Below, piece by piece: positions 9,153-17,928 of a stretch of DNA of 64,000 bases. Within the stretch, counting starts at the first letter, position 1. Each line of letters starts with the position of its first letter. Source of the DNA: Aestuariibacter sp. (GTDB taxonomy: Bacteria > Pseudomonadota > Gammaproteobacteria > Enterobacterales > Alteromonadaceae); contig CP051238.1 in the NCBI GenBank assembly GCA_017794925.1, forward strand, positions 2,103,138 to 2,167,137, read 5' to 3'. Both the position numbers and the translations under genes were made by a program. Under the pieces are notes generated by a model. That model worked only from the letters and a program-made list of their open reading frames with translations, ran no database searches and was not told where the DNA came from.

Positions 9153-9974
9153 TTACTTAGTTTCTTCCGCGATATTATGCAGTTTAAACGATACACTAAA
9201 CCCTTCCCCGGGCGCGCTTTCGTAGTTAATGTCGCTGTGCAGCACCGCCTTTACCATGTTGTACACTATGCTCAGACCAAGGCCCGCATTGCCTGCGCCA
9301 CGTTTTGTGGTGTAGAAGGGTTCAAACAGTTTCTTCAGCTCTTCTTCTGCCACGCCTTTTCCATTATCGGTAAATGAAAGCTGATAGCCATCCCCCGCTG
9401 GCGCCACACTGATTGTGATTTCACATTGTTTTTGTCCGGGGGCAATAGCATGAATGATGACATTTGAGGTCAGTGCCGCCAGAATTTGAAGAATAACGTT
9501 GGGGTAAGTGGACACATTAACATTCGGCGGAATTCGGGTATTGAATGAAATAATCGAATTATTTGAAGAGGCGTGGTAGGCCTGAACAAACTCCGATATT
9601 AACTCGGCTATATCGACGGTTTCGAGCTTTGAGGCTTCGTCGTTGTTTTGCACGGCGACACGCTTAAAGCTGGAAAGGAGCTTAGACGCCCGGCGCATAT
9701 TTTTTATCATGCTTGAGGTGAGGTCCTGAGCGGTCGTCAGGAACTCATCTAACTGATTGGCGTCGAGCTTTCCGTCATCAAAGTCTTTTCGCACTTCGGC
9801 CAGTAGTTCGATTAACAGCGAACAGTTCCCGATATTCACACCAAGAGGTGTATTAATTTCATGTGATACACCCGCAACGAGTCCTCCCATGGCTGCCATC
9901 TTTTCGGACTCAATCCGCTTTTCCTGGTCAGTTGGATCTAATTCGGATACATGGGGGACGTGTGCTTTTTTCAT
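9153..9974 (-). CDS. Soluble sensor-less histidine kinase
   Basis: A 273-residue protein consisting almost only of a kinase core. The dimerisation/phosphoacceptor helix has H38 in GVSHEINTPLGV, followed by an HATPase domain with an N-box-like region, the G1 box DNGKGVAEEELKKLFEPF and the G2 box GNAGLGLSIVYNMVK. There is no transmembrane segment, PAS or receiver domain, and only about 25 residues precede the kinase helix. A stop codon lies 24 nt upstream in frame, so the protein is not simply mis-started. No response regulator gene is adjacent, so its partner is unknown. Confidence 0.85.
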   Translation of the reverse strand: MKKAHVPHVSELDPTDQEKRIESEKMAAMGGLVAGVSHEINTPLGVNIGNCSLLIELLAEVRKDFDDGKLDANQLDEFLTTAQDLTSSMIKNMRRASKLLSSFKRVAVQNNDEASKLETVDIAELISEFVQAYHASSNNSIISFNTRIPPNVNVSTYPNVILQILAALTSNVIIHAIAPGQKQCEITISVAPAGDGYQLSFTDNGKGVAEEELKKLFEPFYTTKRGAGNAGLGLSIVYNMVKAVLHSDINYESAPGEGFSVSFKLHNIAEETK

Positions 9975-10170
9975 GAATGACAGGCTCTTTACTTAGACCG
10001 GCTTTATCGTTGTTGTTTGCTAGAAGCAGGCGAAGTTGGTTTATTTATCTTACTGCTAACTATAGTCGATATATCCGGGGGCGTGAGATATGCGCTGATT
10101 TTAATTAGTCAAACTACACACAACTGAGTATGCTTGGAGACTGGAAAAAATAACGATAAAAGGATGCTTC

Positions 10171-11418
10171 ATGAAGCCTGCTAATTCAGCCTCTTTGAAA
10201 TCCCTTGGCGTAGCCGGGTGGTTAATCTCGATGTCCCCTGCAGCCAGTGCGGTCGATTTAATCAACCTGGGTGATTTTCCCGATTGGTTTAAAGAGGCTA
10301 TGGTCAGAGAGATAAGCGTAGCTAACACAACCGAATTTGAACTTACTTCTTTGAATGCCAAAGGTAATATTCCTGGCGCGCTGTCGCTGGAAGAGCAGGA
10401 AGAAGGGTATTGGTACTACAACATCAATATCGGCACAGGTTCGCCGGTTGAGTGCTATGTGTTTACCGAGTTCGACGGCCCTGCAAATTCCCTGAATTCG
10501 GTGGTTAAACACAATATTCAGGGCGCAGAGGCACTCAATAACAAAAAGTTGTCAGGTCAGTTCAATTACGCTATTGACAGCGGTATTAGCGAGGCCACGC
10601 CGTATCTGTCACTCGACACCTTATATACCTTGGGGGAGGGTGCTGAGAAAGTGTCTGGCGTGATCAAAGCCATGTCGGCGGAAACGTCGCAAAGTTTGCA
10701 AATATGCACGCATAACGAAATTGGTTATCGCGAGACCTTTGCTGCCGTGTTTGAGGCGTTCGTTCAGGCTTTTGCTAAACCCCATGATGAGGCTACCTTT
10801 TTTAGTCCGGTTTATCGCGTCTCGATAAATGGTATGCCTGTTGGGTTTAGTCGTGAAGTGTTTGATGTAGACAGCGATGGCGATGTGGCTGTGAAGAACT
10901 ATGGCGCCTATATTTTTCCGGTCGATGCCAGTTCAGTGGCGACGTCTGATACGGTTTCAACGTCATGGAGCCGGGCGGATGGATCTCTAATTAACGGCCA
11001 TGAATATTCTATTGAGAATAGTAAGCTTGCCTCACAATTTGCTATTTCGCATACTGATGATGCCTGGTATGTCGAGGGCGAATTACAGGGTAAACCGGTA
11101 ACCGGCACACTGGAATACAACGGCTGGTTATTGTCGGGTTTTGGTAGTTATCTGGAAACGGAAATTCTGAAACAAGCCGATGAAACGTCAGCGCAATTTC
11201 ACATGTGGACGTCTGAAGCTGATCCGCTGAGCGCGCTTCCCGTGACGCTGAGTAAGATTGATAGTCCGAAGGCGAACTTTAAAATGGACATGGGCGCACT
11301 GGTGATGGAGTTTCAGGCCCGGGAACACGGTATTTTTGAACACGGTACGCTCTCACGTGGCGCGTTGAAAATGGAAATGGAGCTGATTTACCTGCACGGC
11401 AAACCTGTATTGCCATGA
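10171..11418 (+). CDS. Exported protein of unknown function, coupled to a transglutaminase-like protein
   Basis: A 415-residue protein I do not recognise. A ribosome binding site (AAAGGATG) precedes the ATG. The N-terminus (LGVAGWLISMSPAASA) reads as a signal peptide with an ASA cleavage site. The rest is mixed, mostly beta-like and without membrane segments or cysteine clusters, with alternating polar/hydrophobic stretches suggesting a periplasmic beta-rich protein. Its stop overlaps the ATG of the next gene in an ATGA, so the two are translationally coupled and probably act together. Confidence 0.7.
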   Translation: MKPANSASLKSLGVAGWLISMSPAASAVDLINLGDFPDWFKEAMVREISVANTTEFELTSLNAKGNIPGALSLEEQEEGYWYYNINIGTGSPVECYVFTEFDGPANSLNSVVKHNIQGAEALNNKKLSGQFNYAIDSGISEATPYLSLDTLYTLGEGAEKVSGVIKAMSAETSQSLQICTHNEIGYRETFAAVFEAFVQAFAKPHDEATFFSPVYRVSINGMPVGFSREVFDVDSDGDVAVKNYGAYIFPVDASSVATSDTVSTSWSRADGSLINGHEYSIENSKLASQFAISHTDDAWYVEGELQGKPVTGTLEYNGWLLSGFGSYLETEILKQADETSAQFHMWTSEADPLSALPVTLSKIDSPKANFKMDMGALVMEFQAREHGIFEHGTLSRGALKMEMELIYLHGKPVLP

Positions 11419-12194
11419 GAAGGCTGATAATGTGTATAGCGCTGACCTTCAGTCAATGGGTTAGCGCTGAATCCGTGCCTTTGATGGCGTCATTGTCTGT
11501 TGAGTTGGCTGAGGGTGCGTCATTGCCTTTGGGGAATAATATTCAGGTCACCGTCATGAGCAATGACAATGTTGCATTGAGTAAAGCCCTGGCAGAGTGG
11601 CAGGGCATTGACGTTCTAGATGCCGCGCGCGATGGCCTGGTACTCACATTAACGCAACAGCCAACCTTTACTGGAAAGGCTGAAGCCGCCTATTTAGCTG
11701 ACAGTTTTGTTATTGATATCAATGAACCCAGTACCAGGCAGTTTGCCGGTGGTTTTATGACATGGGCATCTCAGCACTGGCAACTGTCTGACCTCACCCG
11801 ATACGTGAACCAATATATTGAAAAGCCCAATTACATTAATGGCTTTAATTTTGCCTCTGTGGTTGCGACAGAGCGAAGTGGCGACTGCACAGAATACGCA
11901 GCACTCACAACAGCACTGGCGCGCTCTATAGGTATTCCTGCAAGGCTGATTATTGGGTCTGTAATCGTGGAAGAGTCGACCGGGCTGTATGCATTTGGTC
12001 ATGCCTGGACCGAGGTCTATTACAATGAAAGGTGGCAAATTATTGATGCTGCTTTATTAAAGTCGACGGCGGTCAGGCACTTTTATTTACCCGCATCAGC
12101 GCTGAAAAACGAAGGGCCTGGTTACGCGATGGCATTGGTCAACGCCGTAGGATTGATGCCGGAAAAGCTTATTGATGTAAAACGCGTGCGATAG
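11415..12194 (+). CDS. Exported transglutaminase-like cysteine protein
   Basis: A 259-residue protein with a signal peptide (MRRLIMCIALTFSQWVSA) and a transglutaminase-like core. The Cys-His-Asp triad is intact: C158 in ERSGDCTEYAALTTALAR, H196 in FGHAWTEVYY and D211 in WQIIDAALL. Bacterial members act as proteases, amidases or cross-linkers; which applies here cannot be read from sequence. The ATGA overlap with the upstream unknown exported protein makes that protein a likely partner or substrate-presenting factor. Confidence 0.8.
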   Translation: MRRLIMCIALTFSQWVSAESVPLMASLSVELAEGASLPLGNNIQVTVMSNDNVALSKALAEWQGIDVLDAARDGLVLTLTQQPTFTGKAEAAYLADSFVIDINEPSTRQFAGGFMTWASQHWQLSDLTRYVNQYIEKPNYINGFNFASVVATERSGDCTEYAALTTALARSIGIPARLIIGSVIVEESTGLYAFGHAWTEVYYNERWQIIDAALLKSTAVRHFYLPASALKNEGPGYAMALVNAVGLMPEKLIDVKRVR

Positions 12195-12251
12195 TGTTGC
12201 AGGCGTGATTTCCTGCTATACATAGCTCAGACAACATAACCGGAGAACGGC

Positions 12252-12656
12252 ATGGCGAAGGTAACGGGTATCGGCGGTGTATTTTTAAAAAGTAAAAGCA
12301 ACGACCGTGAGTTGGCGAAATGGTACAGCAAACACCTTGGATTCAAACTGGAAGATTTTGGTGGAGCGATTCTAAACTGGCAGGATGACACGGCGACGGA
12401 TAATGGCTTAACTGTGTGGCATGTTGCAGCGAAGGAATCCGAATGGTTTTCGCCGAGTCAGTCTGCGTTTATGATCAATTACCGGGTGGACGATCTGGAT
12501 GAACTTCTCGCACAGTTAACGGCTGATGGCGTAGCGATCATCGGTGGGCCGGAGTCGCATGAAAATGGCAAGTTCGCCTGGATAATGGATCCTGAAGGCA
12601 ACAAAATTGAACTGTGGCAACCTCAAGCCTGGCAAGACAAACCTGCTGAGGAGTGA
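12252..12656 (+). CDS. VOC-superfamily (glyoxalase/bleomycin-resistance fold) protein
   Basis: A 134-residue protein with the paired beta-alpha-beta-beta-beta modules of the vicinal oxygen chelate fold. Recognisable pieces are WYSKHLGFKLEDFGG in the first half and the C-terminal DPEGNKIELWQP, whose Glu is a usual metal ligand. A ribosome binding site (GGAGAACGGC) precedes the ATG. It is cytoplasmic, and the substrate is unknown. A hairpin terminator follows. Confidence 0.8.
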   Translation: MAKVTGIGGVFLKSKSNDRELAKWYSKHLGFKLEDFGGAILNWQDDTATDNGLTVWHVAAKESEWFSPSQSAFMINYRVDDLDELLAQLTADGVAIIGGPESHENGKFAWIMDPEGNKIELWQPQAWQDKPAEE

Positions 12657-12663
12657 CATTCCC

Positions 12664-12697
12664 CCTGTCATTATCTGAAGTGTCTCAGACAGGTTTT
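12664..12697 (+). terminator. Terminator after the VOC gene
   Basis: The outer stem CCTGTC (12664-12669) with GACAGG (12688-12693), plus an inner CTGA/TCAG pairing, is followed by TTTT. It is a two-part hairpin, weaker than a single uninterrupted stem. Confidence 0.55.
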
Positions 12698-12833
12698 CAT
12701 TTCGCGTCGCAATAAGATGAGTGACAGGTTTTTTTCGTTTACCTTATCTGTTTCCGTGCTGTTATTTTATTAGACTCGATATACATACCGTTTTGTATTA
12801 GACACAACGATAACGCAAAGGGATCTGAATACC

Positions 12834-13358
12834 ATGAAGTATGTGCACTTAGTGTTTTTGGGCGCGTGTTTAACCGTGATGGCGCTGAATGCTCCAGCGA
12901 AGCTTAATCAAAACGAACTGGAATTAAGCACGCTTAAAAATTTTCAAATTAACAGCGACACGATGGTTAGCGCAGGGTTGCCAAACTCAGAACAGTTAGG
13001 CGAACTGGCTGACGCAGGTGTGAATCGGGTTGTTGATTTAATACCGGGTGAACGACAGGACGAGAAGCGCACCGTCGAGTCGCTGGACATGCAATACCAC
13101 AATATCCCCGTAGACTGGGAAAACCCGACTTTGGCTGACTTCAAGCAATATGCCGCAATCATGAACCAGGCCCGGGACAACGGTGAAATTGTCTTGACCC
13201 ACTGTAAATTGAATTGGCGGGGCTCAGCTTTTACTTACCTTTACCGCGTTACTGAATTAAAAGAAGACGATGAGAAAGCCCGTAAGGATCTCGATGCGAT
13301 TTGGGAACCCAACGAGACCTGGACTGCGTTTATACGTGATGTAAAAGCAACTTATTGA
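12834..13358 (+). CDS. Exported tyrosine-phosphatase-like protein with shortened P-loop
   Basis: A 174-residue protein with a signal peptide (MKYVHLVFLGACLTVMALNAPA). The body resembles the DSP/beta-lactamase-hydrolase-like phosphatase group: SAGLPNSEQLGELADAGVNRVVDL at the strand-helix start (in pieces), then the active-site loop HCKLNWRGSAF. The loop has C124 and R129, only four residues apart (CX4R), against CX5R in classical Cys phosphatases. Activity is therefore uncertain; it may be a subfamily with a modified loop. It stands alone with about 175 nt upstream. Confidence 0.7.
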   Translation: MKYVHLVFLGACLTVMALNAPAKLNQNELELSTLKNFQINSDTMVSAGLPNSEQLGELADAGVNRVVDLIPGERQDEKRTVESLDMQYHNIPVDWENPTLADFKQYAAIMNQARDNGEIVLTHCKLNWRGSAFTYLYRVTELKEDDEKARKDLDAIWEPNETWTAFIRDVKATY

Positions 13359-13541
13359 TATTCTTGAACTATTTTGCTTTGTTTTTATATGTTTCTGATT
13401 TTTAGGGAAAAATTAAATTTTCTAAAATTTTTAGACACAGATCAAAGTAGAATCAGATTTAGCTGCTAAGCTTTAAGGCGACCCTATAAAAAGTGCTTCC
13501 GAATGTTGTACGAGAAACACGTAACGTCCCGGAGACAAGCC

Positions 13542-13793
13542 ATGTCCTTAAGAGCTTTCCCTACTTCAAAACCAGTAGTCACGCAGGCAGATTCGGCCCT
13601 TAAAGTAGATAAAGGGCATTTGTGGTTGCATTGTTTTCGAACATGCAGCGAATGCAACGAAATTTCCAGTGATTTAACCCAGTACACATTCAGGGATGGC
13701 AGTTCCCTGGTGTTAGACTCGAGCCACGACTTTCCGGTACCGGTCGAACGTAATCAGGTGCTCAGGCAACTTCAACAACGGCGAAGCTCATAG
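13542..13793 (+). CDS. Small cytoplasmic protein of unknown function
   Basis: An 83-residue ORF starting at the ATG at 13542, which has GGAG spaced 8 nt before it. An in-frame start at 13503 lacks such a site. It contains HCFRTCSECNE, three Cys in a short span that could bind metal, and no signal peptide or membrane segment. A terminator follows 20 nt after the stop, which supports it as a real transcription unit. I do not recognise the family. Confidence 0.5.
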   Translation: MSLRAFPTSKPVVTQADSALKVDKGHLWLHCFRTCSECNEISSDLTQYTFRDGSSLVLDSSHDFPVPVERNQVLRQLQQRRSS

Positions 13794-13813
13794 TATTTGA
13801 CATTAAAATGTAT

Positions 13814-13837
13814 AAAGCCCCGAATGCGGGGTTTTTT
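13814..13837 (+). terminator. Terminator of the small unknown gene
   Basis: A short GC stem (CCCCG with CGGGG) is extended by A/T pairs and followed by TTTTTT. It begins about 20 nt after the stop of the 83-residue ORF. Confidence 0.75.
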
Positions 13838-14016
13838 ATTGTTTGTTGTATCAGACCAAACTGATTGAACGATAGCTTAACCAGACAACCTTCTGTCTCC
13901 ACTTTGTTGATTCCTATCTCTTTACATCCGGTTATTCGCGCCAATTTTTGCAAAAAGCAGGCAAGTGTCCATACTTAACCAGGTTGTTATTTACTTGTTA
14001 ATGAGTGAGGGTAACA

Positions 14017-15696
14017 GTGTCGCTTTCCATTAAACAGAAACTCTTATTACTGTCTTTAGTGCCAGTGGTGGTATTGGGACTGGTTTTAACGGCATTTACT
14101 GTTTTCCAGGTCAATCAATTAGCAGAAAGCCGGTTAGAAAGTAGTAAAACCCTGCTCATTGACGACCGTGAGCACGAGGCGAAGTCACTGGTTGAAATTG
14201 CGGTGAGCCTGGTGAAACCTATTTATGACAATGGCGGAAGCAGAGAAGAAGCCGTTGCGCTATTGAGCCGATTTACTTACGGGCAGTCCGGATATTTTTT
14301 TGGCTATGATGATAATGGGATTCGTGTCTTCAACGGCAGTAACCCGGCAGGCATAGGCAACAGTTATTGGGATCTTAAAGACAGCAACGGCACCTATCTG
14401 ATCCGAGAATTGGTCAAAGCTGGCAAACTCAATAAATTTGCCGAAGGTAATAGTTACGTTACGTATTACTTTCCTAAACCAGGCAATAGTACGCCTTATC
14501 CGAAGTTGTCGTATTCAGCGTACTTTCCCAACTGGCAGTTAATGATAGGTACGGGCTTTTATATCGACGAAGTTGAACGCCATCTTGCTGGTGTTGAACA
14601 GGACGTTGCATCTACCCGCAACGGGCTCGTTACGTTATTGGTAACGACCTGTATTATTTTGGTCGCTATCGTCTTTTTTGTTGGCTTATTGGTTAGAAAG
14701 AGCATTACGAAGCCGCTGGATCAGGTGACTGATTCAATTAAACTGCTGTCTGAGGGCAACGGCGACTTGACTAGAAAAGTCAACGTGGATGACAAGTTTG
14801 AAATTGGCCTGCTGGCGAAATACGTAAATCAACTATTGGGTAATTTGCACAGCATGATGTGCATGATTCGCGATGTTACGCAGGATATTAAGGTTGAAAC
14901 CGACAGACTCGATCAGCGTGCTTCGCGTCTGGACAACATTGCAGCTGAACAGCAAGGTAACACTGATCAGATTGCAGCTGCCATTACCCAGCTATCGGCG
15001 TCGTCTATGAACGTGACACAAAATGCGGACGCGGCAGCCGTTGCAGCTCAGGAGGCCGAACAACAAGGGGATATAGCAGATAAGACGGTGTGGGAAAGCG
15101 TGAGAAGCATGAACGAGCTGGTAGAAGAAATTAGCCGGGCCAGCGACGTGGTCAAACGCGTTGGTGGCGATGTTGATGCTATCGTGAATCTGCTACAGAT
15201 AATCGAGAATATTGCGGAACAAACTAACTTGCTGGCATTAAATGCCGCCATTGAGGCCGCACGGGCAGGCGAACAAGGCCGTGGTTTTGCTGTGGTTGCT
15301 GATGAAGTGCGGAGTCTGGCAAGCAAGACGCAATCCAGTACAGAACAAATCCAGGATATGATACAGCGCCTACAAAGTGGCTCACAGTCAGCGCTAACTA
15401 CTATGGAAGCCAGTATTACCAAGAGCCAGGAAACGCAACATCGGGTTGAAGCCACCCGGGAAGCATTACTTGCCATTGCAAAGGCCACGCAAACAATCAA
15501 TCAAATGAACGCAGAAATTGCGTCTGCTGCCCAGGAACAAAGTCAGGTGTCCGGCGATATCAGCGTGCGGGTGAATGAAGTGAATGAGCAAACGGGTCAG
15601 CTTGCGCAATCCTCTTCTGAGAACAAAAATGCGTGTGATGTTATGAACGACAAAACGCGTCATCTCGAATCATTAGTCGGGCGTTTTCGATTATAA
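14017..15696 (+). CDS. Methyl-accepting chemotaxis protein with Cache sensor
   Basis: A 559-residue chemoreceptor. TM1 lies at about residues 8-32, then comes a periplasmic Cache-type domain ([18 protein letters not shown] and [16 protein letters not shown]), then TM2 at about 205-228, a HAMP domain ([20 protein letters not shown]) and a cytoplasmic signalling domain with the highly conserved hairpin tip [20 protein letters not shown]. The start is taken as GTG 14017 because GAGGG lies 6 nt before it; another GTG at 14005 is in frame. No CheR-docking pentapeptide is visible at the C-terminus. The ligand is probably a small carboxylate or amino acid, as is common for this sensor type, but this is inference. 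Confidence 0.92.
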   Translation: MSLSIKQKLLLLSLVPVVVLGLVLTAFTVFQVNQLAESRLESSKTLLIDDREHEAKSLVEIAVSLVKPIYDNGGSREEAVALLSRFTYGQSGYFFGYDDNGIRVFNGSNPAGIGNSYWDLKDSNGTYLIRELVKAGKLNKFAEGNSYVTYYFPKPGNSTPYPKLSYSAYFPNWQLMIGTGFYIDEVERHLAGVEQDVASTRNGLVTLLVTTCIILVAIVFFVGLLVRKSITKPLDQVTDSIKLLSEGNGDLTRKVNVDDKFEIGLLAKYVNQLLGNLHSMMCMIRDVTQDIKVETDRLDQRASRLDNIAAEQQGNTDQIAAAITQLSASSMNVTQNADAAAVAAQEAEQQGDIADKTVWESVRSMNELVEEISRASDVVKRVGGDVDAIVNLLQIIENIAEQTNLLALNAAIEAARAGEQGRGFAVVADEVRSLASKTQSSTEQIQDMIQRLQSGSQSALTTMEASITKSQETQHRVEATREALLAIAKATQTINQMNAEIASAAQEQSQVSGDISVRVNEVNEQTGQLAQSSSENKNACDVMNDKTRHLESLVGRFRL

Positions 15697-15729
15697 CCCC
15701 GTCAGGTTAGTTGTGTTCGTTTTGATGAT

Positions 15730-15759
15730 AGCGCCCGTGGAATTACCCGGGCGCTTTTA
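15730..15759 (+). terminator. Terminator of the chemoreceptor gene
   Basis: An 8-bp stem (AGCGCCCG with CGGGCGCT) around a 10-nt loop, followed by TTTTA, about 35 nt after the stop. Confidence 0.75.
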
Positions 15760-15869
15760 TTGGCGATAGAAAGCCGTAAGTTCGCTAAAAAACATGATGG
15801 ATTCATACGGCCTCATCACAAATTTATGGCATCATAGCTTGAAATAATAATCACAACTAACGGCATATT

Positions 15870-17765
15870 ATGAAAAAGCTTTTAAGTTCGGTTGCGATGG
15901 CCCTGGCCGTTGCTGCCTGCTCACCTCAGAGCACCACGACTGAATCTTCACAAACACCGGCTGCTGCCACTGAGCGTGCCAGCGCGTCCGCAATTAAATC
16001 CGGCGTAGACTATCACTCGCAGTCAAACCCCGATCAGATGAAAGTTACACATCTGGATCTGGATTTAACGGCAGACTTTGATGCTAAGCGACTGATAGGC
16101 AGCGTAACACTTACCTTTGACAAGCTTGCGGCGGATGCGAGCGAGTTAGTGTTAGATACCCGTGATCTGGATATTCAATCTGTCACTGCTAATGGCAAAG
16201 CACTGGCGTTCACACTGGACGACCCCGATCCAGAATTGGGGGCGGCGCTGCGAATCGATGTGCCTGATGGTGTCAATAAGGTAACGGTTGCCTATCAGAC
16301 TTCACCACAGGCGTCGGGTGTGCAATGGCTGACCCCTGCACAAACGGCAGGAAAGCAACATCCGTTCTTGTTTACCCAAGCGCAAGCCGTGCATGCCAGA
16401 AGCTTTATTCCACTGCAGGATTCGCCGCAGGTTCGTGTAACGTATACGGCTAAAATTAACACGCCGGCTGAGCTACTGGCCGTCATGAGCGCATCGAATG
16501 ATCCGGACACGCCACGGGATGGTGAGTATGATTTTACAATGCCACAGCCTATTCCTTCTTACCTGATTGCTCTGGCGATTGGTGATTTGCAGTTCAAGGC
16601 AATGGGTGAAAGAACCGGCGTTTACGCGGAGCCAGCTTTACTGGACGCCGCAGCTGAAGAGTTTGAAGATACAGAAAGTATGCTTGAGGTGACCGAGCAT
16701 ACTTACGGTGCCTACAGTTGGGACCGCTATGATCTGTTAATTCTGCCGCCGTCCTTCCCGTTTGGAGGAATGGAAAACCCACGTCTGTCGTTCATTACTC
16801 CTACTGTCATAGCGGGAGACAAGAGTCTGGTCTCGCTTATTGCCCATGAGCTTGCCCATAGCTGGTCTGGCAATACGGTAACCAATGCAACCTGGCGGGA
16901 CCTGTGGTTGAACGAAGGGTTTACGACGTATTTAACGTATCGAATCATGGAAATGGTGTATGGTCATGATCGGTTCCGCAAAGAAGCGGTATTGGGCTAT
17001 CAGGACCTGACAGCAGACATTGACGCTCTGCCAGACAATGATGAAATCCTGGCGATTGATTTACGTGGTCGTAATCCGGATGACGTATTCTCTGATATCC
17101 CGTATGAAAAGGGGGCATTGTTCCTAAGGGAATTAGAGCAAAAGGTAGGCAGAGAGACGTTTGATAAGTTTCTGGTTAACTACTTTAAGCACTTTGCGTT
17201 TAAGAGTATTACCACTGACGAATTTGTTGCTTACCTGGACAGTACGCTACTGGCTGATCACGCTGATAAGCTCGACAAAGACCGCATCCACGAATGGATC
17301 TTTACCCCAGGTATTCCTGCCGGGGCACCAGTGCCGACTTCAGACGCGTTTGAACTGATCGATCAGGCGCGAAGCAACTTTTTATCCGGTGAGGTACTGG
17401 CAAGCAGCATTAATACCCAGAGTTGGACAGTTCACGAATGGCTGTATTTCCTGAATAACATGCCTGAATCCCTTACCGATGCCCAGTTAGTTGCGCTGGA
17501 CGAGGCATTTAATCTAACCCAGTCTTCGAATAATGAAATTGCACACAGCTGGCTGATGATTGCCGTTAAAAACGAGTATAAACCTGCTTATGAGCGCTTA
17601 TACAGCTACCTGGTGTCGATAGGCCGGAACAAGTTAGTTAAACCTCTGTATCAGGAATTATCGAAAACGGCGGAAGGAAAAGCGTTTGCCAAAAAAGCAT
17701 TCGAAGAGGCAAAGCCTGGGTATCACCCGCTTACTGTAAAAGCAAACGAAGGCTTTGTGGAATAG
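15870..17765 (+). CDS. M1-family aminopeptidase lipoprotein (leukotriene A4 hydrolase-like)
   Basis: A 631-residue lipoprotein: a signal peptide ending in the lipobox VAAC, then a low-complexity Ser/Thr/Gln/Ala tether. The zinc site is complete, with HELAHSW near residue 326 and the third ligand Glu in LNEGFTTYL about 20 residues on. The substrate-recognition loop is GGMENPRLSF, the form typical of the LTA4-hydrolase branch. A C-terminal helical domain follows (about 480-631). It likely trims N-terminal residues from peptides at the outer membrane or periplasm. A strong hairpin follows the gene. Confidence 0.93.
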   Translation: MKKLLSSVAMALAVAACSPQSTTTESSQTPAAATERASASAIKSGVDYHSQSNPDQMKVTHLDLDLTADFDAKRLIGSVTLTFDKLAADASELVLDTRDLDIQSVTANGKALAFTLDDPDPELGAALRIDVPDGVNKVTVAYQTSPQASGVQWLTPAQTAGKQHPFLFTQAQAVHARSFIPLQDSPQVRVTYTAKINTPAELLAVMSASNDPDTPRDGEYDFTMPQPIPSYLIALAIGDLQFKAMGERTGVYAEPALLDAAAEEFEDTESMLEVTEHTYGAYSWDRYDLLILPPSFPFGGMENPRLSFITPTVIAGDKSLVSLIAHELAHSWSGNTVTNATWRDLWLNEGFTTYLTYRIMEMVYGHDRFRKEAVLGYQDLTADIDALPDNDEILAIDLRGRNPDDVFSDIPYEKGALFLRELEQKVGRETFDKFLVNYFKHFAFKSITTDEFVAYLDSTLLADHADKLDKDRIHEWIFTPGIPAGAPVPTSDAFELIDQARSNFLSGEVLASSINTQSWTVHEWLYFLNNMPESLTDAQLVALDEAFNLTQSSNNEIAHSWLMIAVKNEYKPAYERLYSYLVSIGRNKLVKPLYQELSKTAEGKAFAKKAFEEAKPGYHPLTVKANEGFVE

Positions 17766-17803
17766 CGCAAATTTTCTCACGCCATAAAGATACAGACAGT
17801 TTT

Positions 17804-17828
17804 ACGACCGGCAATTGCCGGTCGTTTT
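17804..17828 (+). terminator. Terminator after the first M1 peptidase
   Basis: A perfect 9-bp stem (ACGACCGGC with GCCGGTCGT) with an AATT tetraloop, followed by TTTT, about 40 nt after the stop. Confidence 0.85.
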
Positions 17829-17928
17829 ACATCTGAATCACACTGCTTTTTTAATTGGCATATTCGTTGTGTGAAAGCGATATCCGGTGTTATGGTCAGT
17901 GTTTACATGATCTTAACAAGGGAAGTTT

